From contig CM066991.1 in assembly GCA_033977485.1 (NCBI GenBank), positions 129,475,999 to 129,539,998 of the forward strand: a stretch of 64,000 nt of DNA. Reading direction: 5' to 3'. This document shows positions 11,496 through 24,000 of the stretch, piece after piece; the first letter of the stretch is position 1, and every line of letters begins with the position of its first letter. A program made the position numbers and the translations under genes. Source of the DNA: Hydrangea macrophylla. Its lineage: Eukaryota; Streptophyta; Magnoliopsida; Cornales; Hydrangeaceae. The notes below the pieces were generated by a model. It worked only from the letters and a program-made list of their open reading frames with translations, made no database searches and had not been told where the DNA came from.

Positions 11496-11753
11496 AGTTG
11501 GGTGCTAGGGAGGCATAGACTATATAGGGTCTTTGGATTCTCTAATTTTTATTTTGTTTTCATATATTTTCACATGGAGAATATGACAAAAGGAGTTGTT
11601 TTGGAGTTGGTTGGTGGTGCAACTGCCTCAAAAATCATTACTCGTCAAAATAGGGGCGGATTGAGAAATTTGGTTTAAGTGGGACAAATTGGTACGAGAG
11701 GTTTTATTGATCTTTTCATATTTGGGGGTAAAATCACAAGAACAAAATAATTT

Positions 11754-11759
11754 GAGACA
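11754..11759 (-). promoter_or_regulatory. Candidate auxin response element (TGTCTC)
   Basis: GAGACA on the plus strand reads TGTCTC toward the SAUR gene, about 440 bp upstream of its start. This hexamer is the classical ARF binding site. A single hexamer is expected by chance, so it is supported only by the gene family downstream. Confidence 0.3.
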
Positions 11760-11912
11760 TTTTACCAAATATACAAGGTTTTTTTTTTTTTTTTTTTAAC
11801 TAGATTTGGCTATGCCATCAAATGCAGTTTTTGTTTGGAAACCATAAAATAAGATTAGTTCCATATATACCAAACTCATTTTTCAATATTAATTTTATGA
11901 ATATGCTATTAT

Positions 11913-12294
11913 GTAGGGGCGGATCTATGTGTTAAGGTAGGGGGCTCAAGCCCACACCAACTTTTTTGAAAATTATATATTTGTACTAAAAAAAATTTAC
12001 AATTAATCCCCCCTCAAAATTATAAAAAAAAACCTCTATTATTTTAAATTTGTTATATTAGGTCTAAAATATACACGATATATGTATAAATAGGTCCAAA
12101 AGCCCCTCTGGCATTATAAAGTTTGTCATATTAGGTCTAAAATATACACAATATATGTGTAAATAGGTCAAAAATTATTATAAATTTGTCATATTAGATC
12201 TAAAATATATACAAAATATGTATATTTAGGTCCAAATTTTTTTTTTCAAGGACAGCATATCAAACCCTCGTAGAATGATTTTCTGAATCCGCCT
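11913..12294. mobile_element. Non-autonomous DNA element with 10-bp target duplication
   Basis: A 382-bp segment begins GTAGGGGCGGATCTATG and ends GAATCCGCCT, giving imperfect inverted ends (AGGGGCGGAT / AGGCGGATT). It is flanked on both sides by ATGCTATTAT (11903-11912 and 12295-12304). A 9-11 bp duplication suggests a Mutator-like origin. Inside are three imperfect tandem copies, about 65 bp each, of a TTTGTCATATTAGGTCTAAA-type unit (about 12045-12235). Confidence 0.7.
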
Positions 12295-13834
12295 ATGCTA
12301 TTATATTAGTATGACAAACTACCTATTTTTAAAAGTGTTTATATAGGCCAAACATAGAGCCCTATGATATAAAGGATTTTTGCGAGCTTTGAGTAGCAGT
12401 ACATCTAAATCTCAATCCATCATGACCTAGACATCACAGTTTCAAGCTTCGAAAGTAAGATTGTGTAAATCTAAATCTTCTATATTCCACCAGGCAACCA
12501 TTTCTTCAAATATTTTAAAAGGCTCATTTATGAACCACGAACCGAACCTAAGGGTCTGTTTGGGAAAGCTTAAAATTGGATCAAATTTAGACTATGCCTT
12601 ACTTTTCATATGGTTCTTGTAAAAATCAAGTTAATGTTGGTCTGACAAAGAACTAACTAGTTTTCTTGAAAGAGTTACTAGACTGGACATAAACTCCTGT
12701 GCAAGAAATTAACACAAATCAAGTACTTAAATTTATAGAATGGATTCAGTTATAAATCATATATTGGTTCTTTACTTTTTTTAAACAGTCTCTCTTTTTT
12801 CTTGGTCACAGTAATTTTTTTGAAGTTTGTTACCCATTGGGTTCTGCACCTCTCTCTCTCTCTCTCTCTGTAGGGTGGCTACAAGTTCTTTAGTAACTGT
12901 TATCTGTGTTTGTAAGTTAAATTTGCTCCTCTGAGAGTGTATGTTATATTATTAATTTATTATATATGCATTCGTTTCTGATGCTAACTGTCTCAACAGT
13001 CAAAAGGAGTTGGGGATTGAAACCCAACCCACAGGCCACAAAGTGGTATCTCAGTTCTCTTCAAATAATTTAAGTCATAGCTACAATATCTTCATCACTA
13101 TTTAATGTCATTAATTGATTTCCAGTTATTTTAATATAAACATCTTTAATTTCTCTGTACTTCTACTAACCTTTTTTTAATTGGATTATGGGGGAGTGCT
13201 AAGAAGATCGTGGAAGATGGTACACAACAAATTCCATGTGAAATGCCCATTTCTTTACAGAGAAAAATATTACTCCAATTAAAGTTATAGTTGATAAAAT
13301 AATAATAAATCTACAAGTTGACAAATTAATGCACAGAATTAAATATATAAAAAATAATAATAATAAACACTTACCAATTTTATAATTCCTATATCATGAC
13401 TGCTATTATTATTAGTGTTAATTGTTCTTACCTTAAAGAGTTTGACTAAGAAGAAATGATTGGGATCAGTTGATTAGGCATCGGTTAGGCTGTGTTTGGA
13501 TATATCATCACATGCTAGTTAGTATAGATCTTGTGAGATAATAATACATGTAACTTTACTTGTCAGGTTAGTCTAGTTGAATAAGACTTTACTTAGAACG
13601 AACTGCAAATCCATGATGATTGACGTCTCTTTTAATTTGTGCGATGTATCTTACCGATACTAATACCTTACATGGTTTTTTTTGCTTTGTTGAGAAAAAT
13701 TTGTGGATTTTAAGTGTACTCTTGCCGGAGAGATATAGACACATTTTTTGAGTTGTGACCCAAAAATTGTCTCTTTGTGTATGTCTCAAGTATTAAGCAG
13801 AAAGAAAAGGAAGGTGTAGAACTTGAGGGAATAG
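12295..13834. other. Gene-free AT-rich spacer
   Basis: No coding potential beyond short chance frames. It contains a (TC)n run at about 12851-12868 and MITE-like fragments (TGTGTTTGGATAT near 13491). Nothing else stands out. Confidence 0.6.
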
Positions 13835-14295
13835 GAGCATCCGTAGTGGTGTTGGCTAAACTTAAGCTAAGTTGTTGTACAGAAGTGGTGTTTGTTGTAG
13901 TGGTGTAAAATGGGGGACGGCTCTGTGAAAGCCGTGAGAGAAGAAAACGGCACAGAGTGTGCCATGAGATTGGTGGTCGGCCCACCCTGTGTCGTGAGCT
14001 AGCCATGTGGTAATGTAACGGCACAAAGTGATCCGTGAGGAAGTGCATGGCACACACTGTGTCGTGGGAATTGGGAAAAGTGACCAGCACAGTGTGTGCC
14101 TTCTAGTCCGTTTGCTTTTTGGGACAGCACTCCATGTGCCGTTTCGATGTAGTAGAATTGAATTTATCTGAACCATAAACTTAAGTTGTCCTAAGTTTAA
14201 CTGCTATACGCCCCTATATTATCTACACCACTGTGGAACGAAATAGATAAGTTTAGCAAAATTTGGCTGCCTCAATTACACCTCTGTGGATGCTC
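13835..14295. mobile_element. MITE with GAGCATCC inverted ends and palindromic array
   Basis: The ends are GAGCATCCGTAGTGGTG (13835) and, inverted, GAGCATCCACAGAGGTG (ending 14295), followed inward by related sequence (GGCTAAACTTAAG versus GCTAAACTTATC). The target duplication is unclear. The interior (about 13918-14146) holds seven imperfect copies of CGGCACA..GTGTGCCGTGAG. Confidence 0.7.
13918..14146. repeat. Seven-copy palindromic repeat CGGCACAnnnTGTGCCG
   Basis: Units lie near 13918, 13948, 13978, 14018, 14047, 14084 and 14124, each about 21 bp and itself an imperfect hairpin (GGCACA / TGTGCC), usually followed by GTGAG. Spacing varies from 29 to 40 bp. Confidence 0.8.
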
Positions 14296-14975
14296 AAACA
14301 AGTGGGATCACTTGCCAATTTGGATTAAAGAAGAGAAGTACTCCTAATAATTAAGGGAAGCTCATTATTTGGTCAAAGGTGAAAGAAGATGGACATTAGT
14401 ACAGTACATTAAAATGGTTAATTAAATTGAGGTAGGGATTGGCTTATGACGTTGATAGATACATTAGTGCGATTATTATTAGGTGAATGATTGAATGTCA
14501 AGACCTTTGTGGTTTAGTAGTGTCAATTTCTCTCTCTTAAGTCGGAGGGTGAGAATTCAACTACCACTGAAAGTATTTGTGTGTGAGAGGTTATTTCATC
14601 TTTGACCCTAAAATGATGTCTCCTTTGAAGTGGACATTAACCTCCCCCAACCCACTAGCCAGTTTGTGTGTGTGACACTGTGTGTGAGAGCGCGCCTTCG
14701 GGCGCTTTGCTTGAAGCAGCCAAAAAAAAAAAAAATTGCTAGCTTCAGGAAGCTCCACATAAAATGTAATTATTGTCTTGAGGGTTGTTCTAATCTAAGC
14801 AGGTGGTTAGCATTCTGTACTTGCTCACATGACCCCTACAACCAATGCAATATAAAATCTCTCTCTAAAATTGCACATGGAGCGAGGCTAATTTGGAACT
14901 TCCAAGGAAATGAAATCGACACAATAGTTTTCCGTATTATGAGGAGAGAATGTGTCAGATGACAAATTTACTTTA
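14296..14975. other. Spacer without genes
   Basis: Short frames only. Contains a (TGTG)n-like stretch and an A13 run (about 14723-14735). No feature is supported. Confidence 0.5.
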
Positions 14976-15382
14976 GGGGAAAATACCTTTTGTCTCTTGT
15001 GGTTACACCCATTTTCTCATAATCCCTCTGTGATTTATTTTGCAACACTTAACCCTCCTGTACTACGGATTAAAGTGAGACTGTTAACTTTTCTAACGGC
15101 AGTCCCACTTCAGTCATTAGTATAGGGGGGTTAAGTGTTATAAAAAAGAATCACAGGAGAGTTATGAGAACATGGGTGTTACCATAGGGAGGTAATAGGT
15201 ATTTTTCCCTAAAGAGTATGTATAGGGGCTTGGGGGTATTAACGTCATTTTCTTTTTTTCCGTTAGAAAAGTTAACAGTCTCACTTTAGTCCGTAGTACA
15301 GGGGGGTTAAGTGTTACAAAATGAACCACAGGGGGTTATGAGAAAATGGGTGTAACCACAGGGGGTAAAAGGTATTTTCCCC
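14976..15382. mobile_element. Mutator-like MITE, copy 1 (perfect 9-bp TSD)
   Basis: A 407-bp fold-back element starts GGGGAAAATACCTTTTG and ends AAAGGTATTTTCCCC. Its arms of more than 100 bp are nearly complementary and include GGTTACACCCATTTTCTCAT and AGTGAGACTGTTAACTTTTC. TTTACTTTA is duplicated exactly on both sides (14967-14975 and 15383-15391). Long inverted ends with a 9-bp duplication are characteristic of Mutator-like elements. A second copy lies at 54121-54519. Confidence 0.92.
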
Positions 15383-15638
15383 TTTACTTTATTTACATTT
15401 CATATTAACTCAATTTATACTGATATAATTTTTATTCGTTAGTTTTTTATTTTTATTTTTTTTTTGGTTTGGTTAACTGATTTTATTGGTTAGCTACTTT
15501 CTACTTAAATTTCTCTGTTTATTTTCCTACTGGTTCATGTGAAAAACTTCACAAAGTTCACAATGTTGATGGGAAGGTCCATAGTAATTTCAAAATAATT
15601 GCTAACTTAAAATTTCTCAAAACAATAATGCTAAGTAT

Positions 15639-15778
15639 ACACACTTTTTTACACAATTTTAAACACATTATGCTTTAAATGCATGTACCTTGTGGTGTTT
15701 GAATTTTTCACACTTTTCTGTGCACCACTTACATAACACAGGGTGCATGCATTTAAAGTTGTGTGTCAAAAAGTGTGT
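15639..15778. mobile_element. Fold-back MITE ACACACTTTTT, copy 1
   Basis: The arms ACACACTTTTTTACACA and (inverted) ACACACTTTTTGACACA bound a 140-bp near-palindrome with internal TTTAAATGCATG on both arms. A second member at 57149-57278 shares the arms and the core TGGTGCACAGAAAAGT. Confidence 0.75.
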
Positions 15779-16610
15779 AGAAAAGTATGAGTAGTGCTCT
15801 TCTCAAAAAATGTTGAGCTAAATTGGACAGTTTCCAACCTGGACAAAAGATCATGATGAAATATACATATGTATACATATACACAAGTTAAAAGTTGGTT
15901 AAAAGTTTGTGAGTTAACCGCTTTAACCTAGTTGAAAAGCACCCTCATTACCCGGGTTTGAACCCTGTCCCCCTCCTCTTCTCCAGGCCTTGGCATTTAA
16001 GTCCTTACACGAGAGTCAAGACCAGTACACCAAATAATAAAATATTAAAATAATTAATTAATAAAGAAGATTAAAAAAAAAGGTTGGTTAAAATTATATC
16101 TTTTCATGGGAAACAAAAATATATAGAGCTTCAAATGATCAATTAATCCTGGTCAGTATTGGCATGCATGAACCACTGCAGTTTCAGTAGTAGCAGCCTA
16201 GCATACTAGCAGCATAAAAAATAATGAAATCAGGTTTTGTGGAGAAATTATGAGTGGTCTCAGACCACCAGATGAGCAAGATGAGGTAAACTGTATACAC
16301 AGTATAAAAATATATATAAATATATATAAACACACAAAATGCAACTAAAAAAAAAAAAAGATGCAAGTACCAATTAATGATCTCTTCAACGTCTTTATTG
16401 TACAGGGAAGATATACTGCCTCTGTGTTTCTCCAAAAGTATGATGAACAAAAAATATGGGCGCTCATTCTACAAAATAAAAAATGTAAGCATCACTGTTC
16501 ACTGAGATAATATTCTCAAAAGGAATAGGTAATCTACCATCCATACAATGGTCTGCTCATTTATGCCAAGAGGGTTTTAACCAATAGTGTAGCAATTTTC
16601 CAGGTATTGC

Positions 16611-16643
<33 letters not shown>

Positions 16644-16852
16644 TATCTATATAGAGTCCTAACGAGGAATCCTTCATTTTAACAAAGTGAGTGACTTCTA
16701 ATCCTGACTGTTAGAGCTCGTTTACTCCTTGCGGTAAAAGGAAAATTCATTGTGCAGTAAATCAGTCACAATGGTCATGATTAGACTTCTCACGTTAAAA
16801 TGAGGATTCCTTGATTTGGAGTCTGATATACATATTAATGTATAGAGTAAAT

Positions 16853-17036
16853 GAGCAATGTTATGCTTTCTAAATTTTTATCCCAGAATTGCTTCCCAAA
16901 TGATATGACAGTGGGATCAGGTAAACAACTTCCAATCAAAATTCAACTCATCTCACAGTATTAGATCTGGCCCCACTCATACATCATTTGGAAAGCACTT
17001 TTTGAGAAAAAAAATTTGGGAAACATAGTATTACTC
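16853..17036. mobile_element. MITE with GAGCAATGTTATG / GAGTAATACTATG ends
   Basis: Inverted ends of about 60 bp are visible, including CTTCCCAAATGATATGACAGTGGG and its counterpart CTTTCCAAATGATGTATGAGTGGG. The element is 184 bp and non-coding. A related pair of ends occurs at about 26984-27128, inside helicase intron 15. Confidence 0.65.
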
Positions 17037-17803
17037 TAATGTATATGTATCCACACAGAGCAATGGGTTGGCCAAGCTGATGATTGGAAGCAAGATAAAG
17101 AAAATGGACTAGCCAGATACGATATGAATTATGTGATAGTGATCGCTGCACAGAGAGATTTTCATACCCATGCTTTAGATGACCTAAATTTAAAAATCAC
17201 AAGGCGGCACAAGTATGGGTTAATGGGTGCAGCTCCTCTGTGGATATTTATAAAATTGGTGCTACCATGTTCTGCATCATATTATATACTCATATCAAAT
17301 CATTGTTCTAACTTCTAACAGAAGTAGCAAGTTGATGGACTGTAATTCAATCACTTCAGATACATTCTCAAAGGACAAGAGAGAAATTACTCACAACATT
17401 TCAAACACTGCAGATCATGTGTCTCAGTTATCACATACATCGACTAGCAAGCAAAACAATAGAAATACATAGTATCATATTATCATCACAAAAAAAAATA
17501 ATAATAAAAATAAAAAATAAAAAATCTACGAATACCCCACTAGCTAGCACTCTGTATTTTAAAAAAAGTCAAGCTCGTTTAGAAGTTCGTTTCTATATTT
17601 CTTGAAGAAGAAAAACAAATACTCCTCGGTAGAATACGGATAACCCATAATCATAGCAAGAGTAGTTGAATCTTATCGTCAAAGAGTTGGGGTGAGAGAG
17701 AAGAGAAAGACCAGTATGGGTGGATAGGGATCAGCATTCAAACTATACCAGATTCAATGGAGTTAGTTATTGGTTGGTGCAGTTTGGGAGAAGATGTTAC
17801 TGA

Positions 17804-17808
<5 letters not shown>

Positions 17809-17855
<47 letters not shown>
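17809..17855. repeat. (GA)n microsatellite
   Basis: About 23 uninterrupted GA units. Confidence 0.97.
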
Positions 17856-17858
<3 letters not shown>

Positions 17859-18249
17859 GGAGCTGTTCATCATCTGCAAGAAACCATGTGAAAGCATGCA
17901 ATATGTTTTCCGATATATTTTTAACCCCAAAGAGTGTATGTGAACAACATCAGGAACATGCAATACTAAAAAGACTAAAATATGAGAGAGCTGACTAAAA
18001 GACTAAGAAGTTTTATCTTTAGAAATGCAATATCGAAGCAGATCAAGAATGTACTATCCTCATCCTAAACAAATACCGCTATGATGGGGCAATAGAGAGA
18101 GAGAAAGAGGGACGGACTTGTACCAATTTCTGTGCAAGGAAGAATGTCCAATTGAGGGCTTTGTTGCCAGCATCAGAATGCACAATCTGTTTTAGTGGTA
18201 TCCACAATATGTTTAATACGTTTTCATATTTGTTATGAACGAGAAAAAA

Positions 18250-18252
<3 letters not shown>

Positions 18253-18309
<57 letters not shown>
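18253..18309. repeat. (GA)n microsatellite
   Basis: About 28 GA units, 350 bp downstream of the stop of the helicase gene. Confidence 0.97.
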
Positions 18310-18311
<2 letters not shown>

Positions 18312-18664
18312 TACATCAAAGATAGCTTTTTCACTGTGGACAAAAGAAAACTAGTATTTACATCGACAGAAATATACACATGACCTGGAGGGCAACCAAC
18401 CATATGGACCAAAGACTGATTTTCTACAGTTTACAAGTTAGTACATACAAAAGAGGAGGCTTATCTGCAATGGTTATCCATCCTGATTTTAGAAACTTAA
18501 TCATAATTTCTGGAAGAAAAAAAAAAGAGACCGGAGGGAAAAAGTAGCCAGTTACCTTGCACTTGGCATAATATGACCCTTGCATTGTCATTTGTTGGCC
18601 AAAAAAAGGCAATGCTCATAGTGCTCCATCTAATCATGAATTGGATCCATATACAACTCATGCT

Positions 18665-21010
18665 TTATAATTCCTCGGAGTTCAATGGTTTTTTTTCCCG
18701 CTTACTACGGTTTTGATGAATCTGATCTTGCTTTACACTTACTGAGGATGATGCTGATGGAACTACAAAAAATTTAATACAATCAGATGTGAAACACATG
18801 GAGAAAAATGCTAAAATACTAACCCGAAAAAGAAAAAAAAAATATTCCATTTAGCAAGACTAGAAACATTAAAAACTAATGGTATTGGACTGTTTCACAT
18901 TAAACACAGCAAGCATCAATTAGTTCAAATTTGAGAAGATCCGAACTTTCCCATCCCTGCAATTCAACGTCACCAAAAGCAGGGAAAATTTCTAACCATA
19001 AAATTACCTAATATTCAGGACAAAATATTTGAATACTGAACTGTTTAGTGTGTGAAACTCAAAATCAATAAAGGATTAAATGATTTAAAATTTCGTATAA
19101 AATTACAAAAGAGTAATAAAACCATGAGAGAACTGGGGAACGTAACCAGAGTATCAAATACCACCCCAACAGCAGGGGGGTGAAAAACCCAGAAGGTCCC
19201 AGCTTGATTAGTACATGGAACCATTTGACTCATTAGTATAAGTAGTGGCAATATGAGAATCAAACTACAGATTTTACAGAGTTTTCGCTGGTACGAGTTC
19301 ATATTATAAGAAATTTTTCCTTCTACATCTCTTCTCAGAAAGAGTCATGGAGGTATTTAGAAAGTTAATATTTTGAAATGTAACAACAATCAAAGGCGGC
19401 CTAGATTGCAAAATAGTGCAAGCTACTACGAGTAAAAAAAAACATTTGCACATCTGCAATCACTGAAAGTATGCAACTTGCATGAAAGACCACCATTCTG
19501 ATCATAATAGTTCTTTAAGGGTCTATTTGGTTCACGGATTTAGAAATGGCAAAGAAAAAAGAAAGGAAAATAATATGGAAAACTATTTTGCTTGGGCTTT
19601 CCCTAGTGTTTTCCTCCATGTTTAAAGGAGGAAGGCAAAATAGTAATTTAAGAAAACACGTAATTCAAAATTTATAACTTTGACTTTTCATCCTTTTTTC
19701 TTCAGTAATCATCTCATTAATCAAACACACATACACACACAAAAAAAAGAGCATTTCCTTTGGTGTTTTATAGGAATGGCAACGAGGCAGAGTTGGTACG
19801 GAGTCCCCCTTTACCAACTCCTCCATTTACTGCTCTCCTACTCCTTCCCCGCCCCACCTAGTGAGAAATACCAACTCCTACTCCGTTTAATAATGATTAC
19901 TCTGATTCCACCTGCACCGCCCCGTTTAAATGAAAAAAAATTCCATCTTATAGTCTATAATACAACTCAAAAAAAAAAAAAAACGTATACACTAACCCAA
20001 AGTTCATTACCAACACTAATATCAAAGAGTATAAAAAACATACTTCATGAACTAAAGAGCTTTCACCTTAAGTAAAGAGGCTAAATTTGAAAAAATAGTG
20101 TAAAATAGGCATTGATTTTTCAAAGATGGACATAATTTTGGGACATCCCAAATGGAATAAAGGGCTCTAAAAATGGGATAGAGGGAGTAATATTTTACAA
20201 ATATGTTAAAGAAATAAAATCCACCCCAAAACCAAATACATAATTATGTTACAAAATCTCCAAGCAGGAATAAGTTTAAGGGTATACTATTATAGTATAA
20301 ACGGGGCGGGGTGGGTTTTGGCAGAGTGCTTGTAAAAAATGCCACCTCCGCCCTACTCCTATAGTCCTATTACACATCCTCCAAACCCGTACCATTAGGG
20401 GCAGAGCTGGGCAGGGTTTTTGCCATCCTTAGAGTTTTCATTTCCCTCAACAAATCTATGAACCAAACAGAGCCTAAATGACAATGATGTTCTGAACTTG
20501 AATAGACAATGAAATCAATCAAACAGAAGACTTCACCTTTTCTTGACTTAGGTGGTTCAATCCCATGACCTGAATTAATGGTCGGAGAAAGAGGCCTTTT
20601 GACAGACACAGACTTCAGTGAAGATTCAGACTTTTTAGAAGATATGAGAGCTGATGAGAGAAGAGCATCAACAGCATCACGCTGTTTCTTCCTCTTCGTG
20701 ATTGTATCTTTGTTTGTGTCCTCAACATGATCTAAAGCAATACTTCCATCATTTCCATCACTCCCAGGACATTCTCGACGTCTTTTCTTTGTTACGGATT
20801 CCGAAAGTCTCTCACTATCATCCCCCACTTGCTCAGAGTGGTCTACATTGCATGCTAAATTTTCAGACTTGTGTTTCCCCTTATCCACAAAAGCATTTGA
20901 CATATCAAGCGGGTTTTCACTACTTCCTTTGCCTCTTCTAGAAACACCATCGATTACATGTTCTCCTGTGATTCCAGACTTCACTTCCTTGGAAGTTCCT
21001 TTGCCACGTT
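18665..21010 (-). CDS. SEN1-like helicase C-terminal tail (exons 22-23)
   Basis: Residues about 2123-2312 are hydrophilic, with basic clusters TKKRRRE and ITKRKKQRD that look like nuclear localisation signals. They end [12 protein letters not shown] before the stop at 18665. Exon 22 begins after GATTGCAG at 21011 and ends AAAG|GTGAAG at 20537. Exon 23 was found across a 1.8-kb, transposon-filled intron by matching phase 1 and an acceptor (TTTTTTGTAG). The last join is the least certain; without it the frame stops about 23 codons beyond the exon 22 donor. Confidence 0.72.
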
Positions 21011-24000
21011 CTGCAATCATTGTTGTCAAATCATGGATCAATTTGCCAAAATTACAAATCGTGGATCGTATCAAATCATGAATCGAAAGATACAATTTTT
21101 CGGTAAACAAATAATAACATACAATGTGTTCATATTAAAAGTTTAGAAAAAATGTATATTATGTAATGTGCTTAAAATGAATAAAACAACAATTTAACAC
21201 AAGATTCATACAATATGAAGGCTCAAAATGACGTTAGTTTTCCACTCAAATTTAAACTTCAAAGCTCAGAAATGTGAATCATGAACAGTATTACGAACAG
21301 TATGGAACACGCATCGACTCTTGAATTGACTGATTCTAACAACTATATCTGCAATAGCAAAGGATGGAGATCCTTCTTCATGGAAAAAATCATATTCACC
21401 TCTAGCTTTTCTTTCGTTGGTTTTAACACCTTCCCTTGCTGCCACAAAATCAGGTTCGTCTTTAGACATAGTGTCATCACTTGGGGCTCCATTGCGATTG
21501 TGTCTTCTTTTCATTTTGTTTATGTCCTCTGCAACTTGTTTAGCTTTTCCTACATGCTTTAGCTGTCCTGGACGGTTATCAGAATTGTCTAAAGCGGAAT
21601 GTTTCTTAAAAGCTGCGTTCAACGTGAATTCATATGGCCTTTTAACTGATATTACCAAATTTCTCTCTCTAGCATCCCTAACGAGAGCAGCCCAGTTATG
21701 GTTTGCCTGCAAGGTTCTTCCATTACCCAAAATCCACAGGGAGAGCTTGGCCCTCGTCAAGGCAACATTCATCCGTCTTACATCAGCGACAAACCCAATA
21801 TTGTGAGAGTTTATGCTGGCTGATTCGGAGCACGGTTCTGCTGCTCTAACAGTGGAAAGCACAATAATATCAACCTCCCGTCCTTGAAAACCATCAACAG
21901 TATTGAATTCCATGTCAGCTGTGACAGAAGATCCAAATGCACTAGAAAACCGCGAACGCAAAAGTGAAAGTTGACATTTGTACGGAGTGATGATGCCAAT
22001 TCTTCCACCAACAAACTCTGAAGGGTATCTGTGCAGAATAACCAAATTGCAAAGAGCCCATTTGTGTCAGCTTTAAAATAATCACTTTTTTAATCAAAGT
22101 TTTAAAAAGCTAAAACTTGGGGCTTTTCTAAAAAATCTGCTTTTAGCATTAAAAAGCTAATCCAAACGATCACAGCTTTTTAAATAATTACAAAGAAAGA
22201 ATCCAATGGCGACAAATAAAGACGAAGATAAATACCTCTTCTTGAAAAATCGAAATATTTCAACTGCAGCATCAGCCTCACACTCATTGTATAGAGACAA
22301 TCCACCAGAGTTTTTACCATGAAGCTCCTGGCCATCAATAACATCAAAGAATACATAGGGCCCAAGGCCCTCGGTCTCATGAAATGGTGCTGATTTGCTA
22401 GACGCCTGGTGGCCATTGAGTAACTTGCTATCATAAAAATGAGACGAGGGAAACCGGCATATCTCTGGGTGCATTCTATACTGCCAATCATAAAAAGCAA
22501 AATAATTCAACCTAGGAATTTTTCAACAAATTGACTACTACCACCACTAGTGATAAGTGCCGTGTATCAAGCTCTTAAATCGAAAATAATTACAATAGTA
22601 GCTTATTGTAGTCTCGTAAGGAAATATTACAGCCCAATGACTGTAACGAATGCATCGACCTCATGCCTTGTTAGTTTTCCAAAGAGGGCTTAGCAGGTCC
22701 GTACAGTGAGAAGCAAAACTAGGATAGTGGAAGACGCAATTTTTTACCACAACTGATATTCTTGTTTGTTCACATAATTTAATGTTATTTCTTAATATTT
22801 CCTGCCATAACTTGTATCTACCCTTCGTTTACATAACTTCTAATTACTTCTTAAAGTTTATTCTACTCATCGAGCTACTCTTCACATTAGTAAGGGGTGC
22901 AGTAAGGAGGACAACATCATCATCATAATACCACAGCATCACTCCATAGAAAAAGATCAGAAGGCTAAGAAGGCAAAAGAAATGTCGCATTCAACATATT
23001 ATGACTCCACGTGTACATTCAAAATAAAAAATGGATATGGGTATCATATAGTGTGGCTGGAAAATGTGTTGGAAGCACTCTACAGATTTTAATAGACTCT
23101 CATCAGGGTCACAAAGTTTGACCCAACCTTATGATGAAAACAAATGGGAACAAAAAAAAAATCATAAAAAAACTTGCAGCAAAACTAGAAACTTCAATCT
23201 GTTAAAAAAATTGCAAGTGCAAAGAAAAATCTAAGTTGGTTTTAGATCATTGGGTTCCACTTTCAGACATCTGAACACTGACTGGAAGTCTGGGAGCTTG
23301 AACTTGATAAAAACTGCAAGTGCAAGGAAAAATATAAGTTGGATTTTTAGGATCATTGGGTTCCACTTCCAAGAGACCAAGACATCTGAGCACTCTCTCG
23401 ACAAAACTAGATCTCAGTACCCCAATGCTCAGATACTCTTACAAGTCATTGCTTTCTTAAAGGCATCTGGAGTTCACTGGTACTAGGTTAGGAAATAATC
23501 ATCATGTACAATTAATGGAACATAAAGTACCTCAGAGTATTGAAAAGGCTGCAATTCAGTTTACCTGCTCAGTAAGCATAATGACAGGATGGCCAGCCCT
23601 TTGTAAACGTTCAAACATGCTGCATTGATACATATATTTGCTGGCAACGTTAGAGAGAACTGTTGCAGGAAGCTGCTTTGGATCACCAACCTTCACCCAA
23701 AAACTTCAGTACTCAATGTTATAGCTACAGCAGTATAGTAGTTACAAACTACATGAAAGCATTGGTCCATACCATTATACATTTGGTTCCTTTTGCTTTT
23801 AAGAGCTGAAGAGGAATCAGAGTAGCTGGTTCAAGAGCCTATAATGACAGAGGGAAAACTCAGAGAGCAGAAAAAGACAAGACCACTGCTAGTAATACCA
23901 CAAGAGTATATAGAACACACAGAGAGAGGAGGAAAAAAAAAACAAAAAAGTAGAAGGCAAAGCTCCCAATGAAGGGGGAAAAATCGTACTTGGGCTGCTT

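Larger units (their letters stand above)
15383..18664. other. Gene-poor spacer downstream of the helicase gene
   Basis: No credible ORF. It holds three MITE-like palindromic units (15639-15778, about 16653-16823, 16853-17036), (TA)n/(CA)n at about 16609-16650 and long (GA)n tracts at 17809-17855 and 18253-18309. The helicase gene ends at its right border, so any 3' UTR and poly(A) site should lie just below 18665. Confidence 0.6.
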
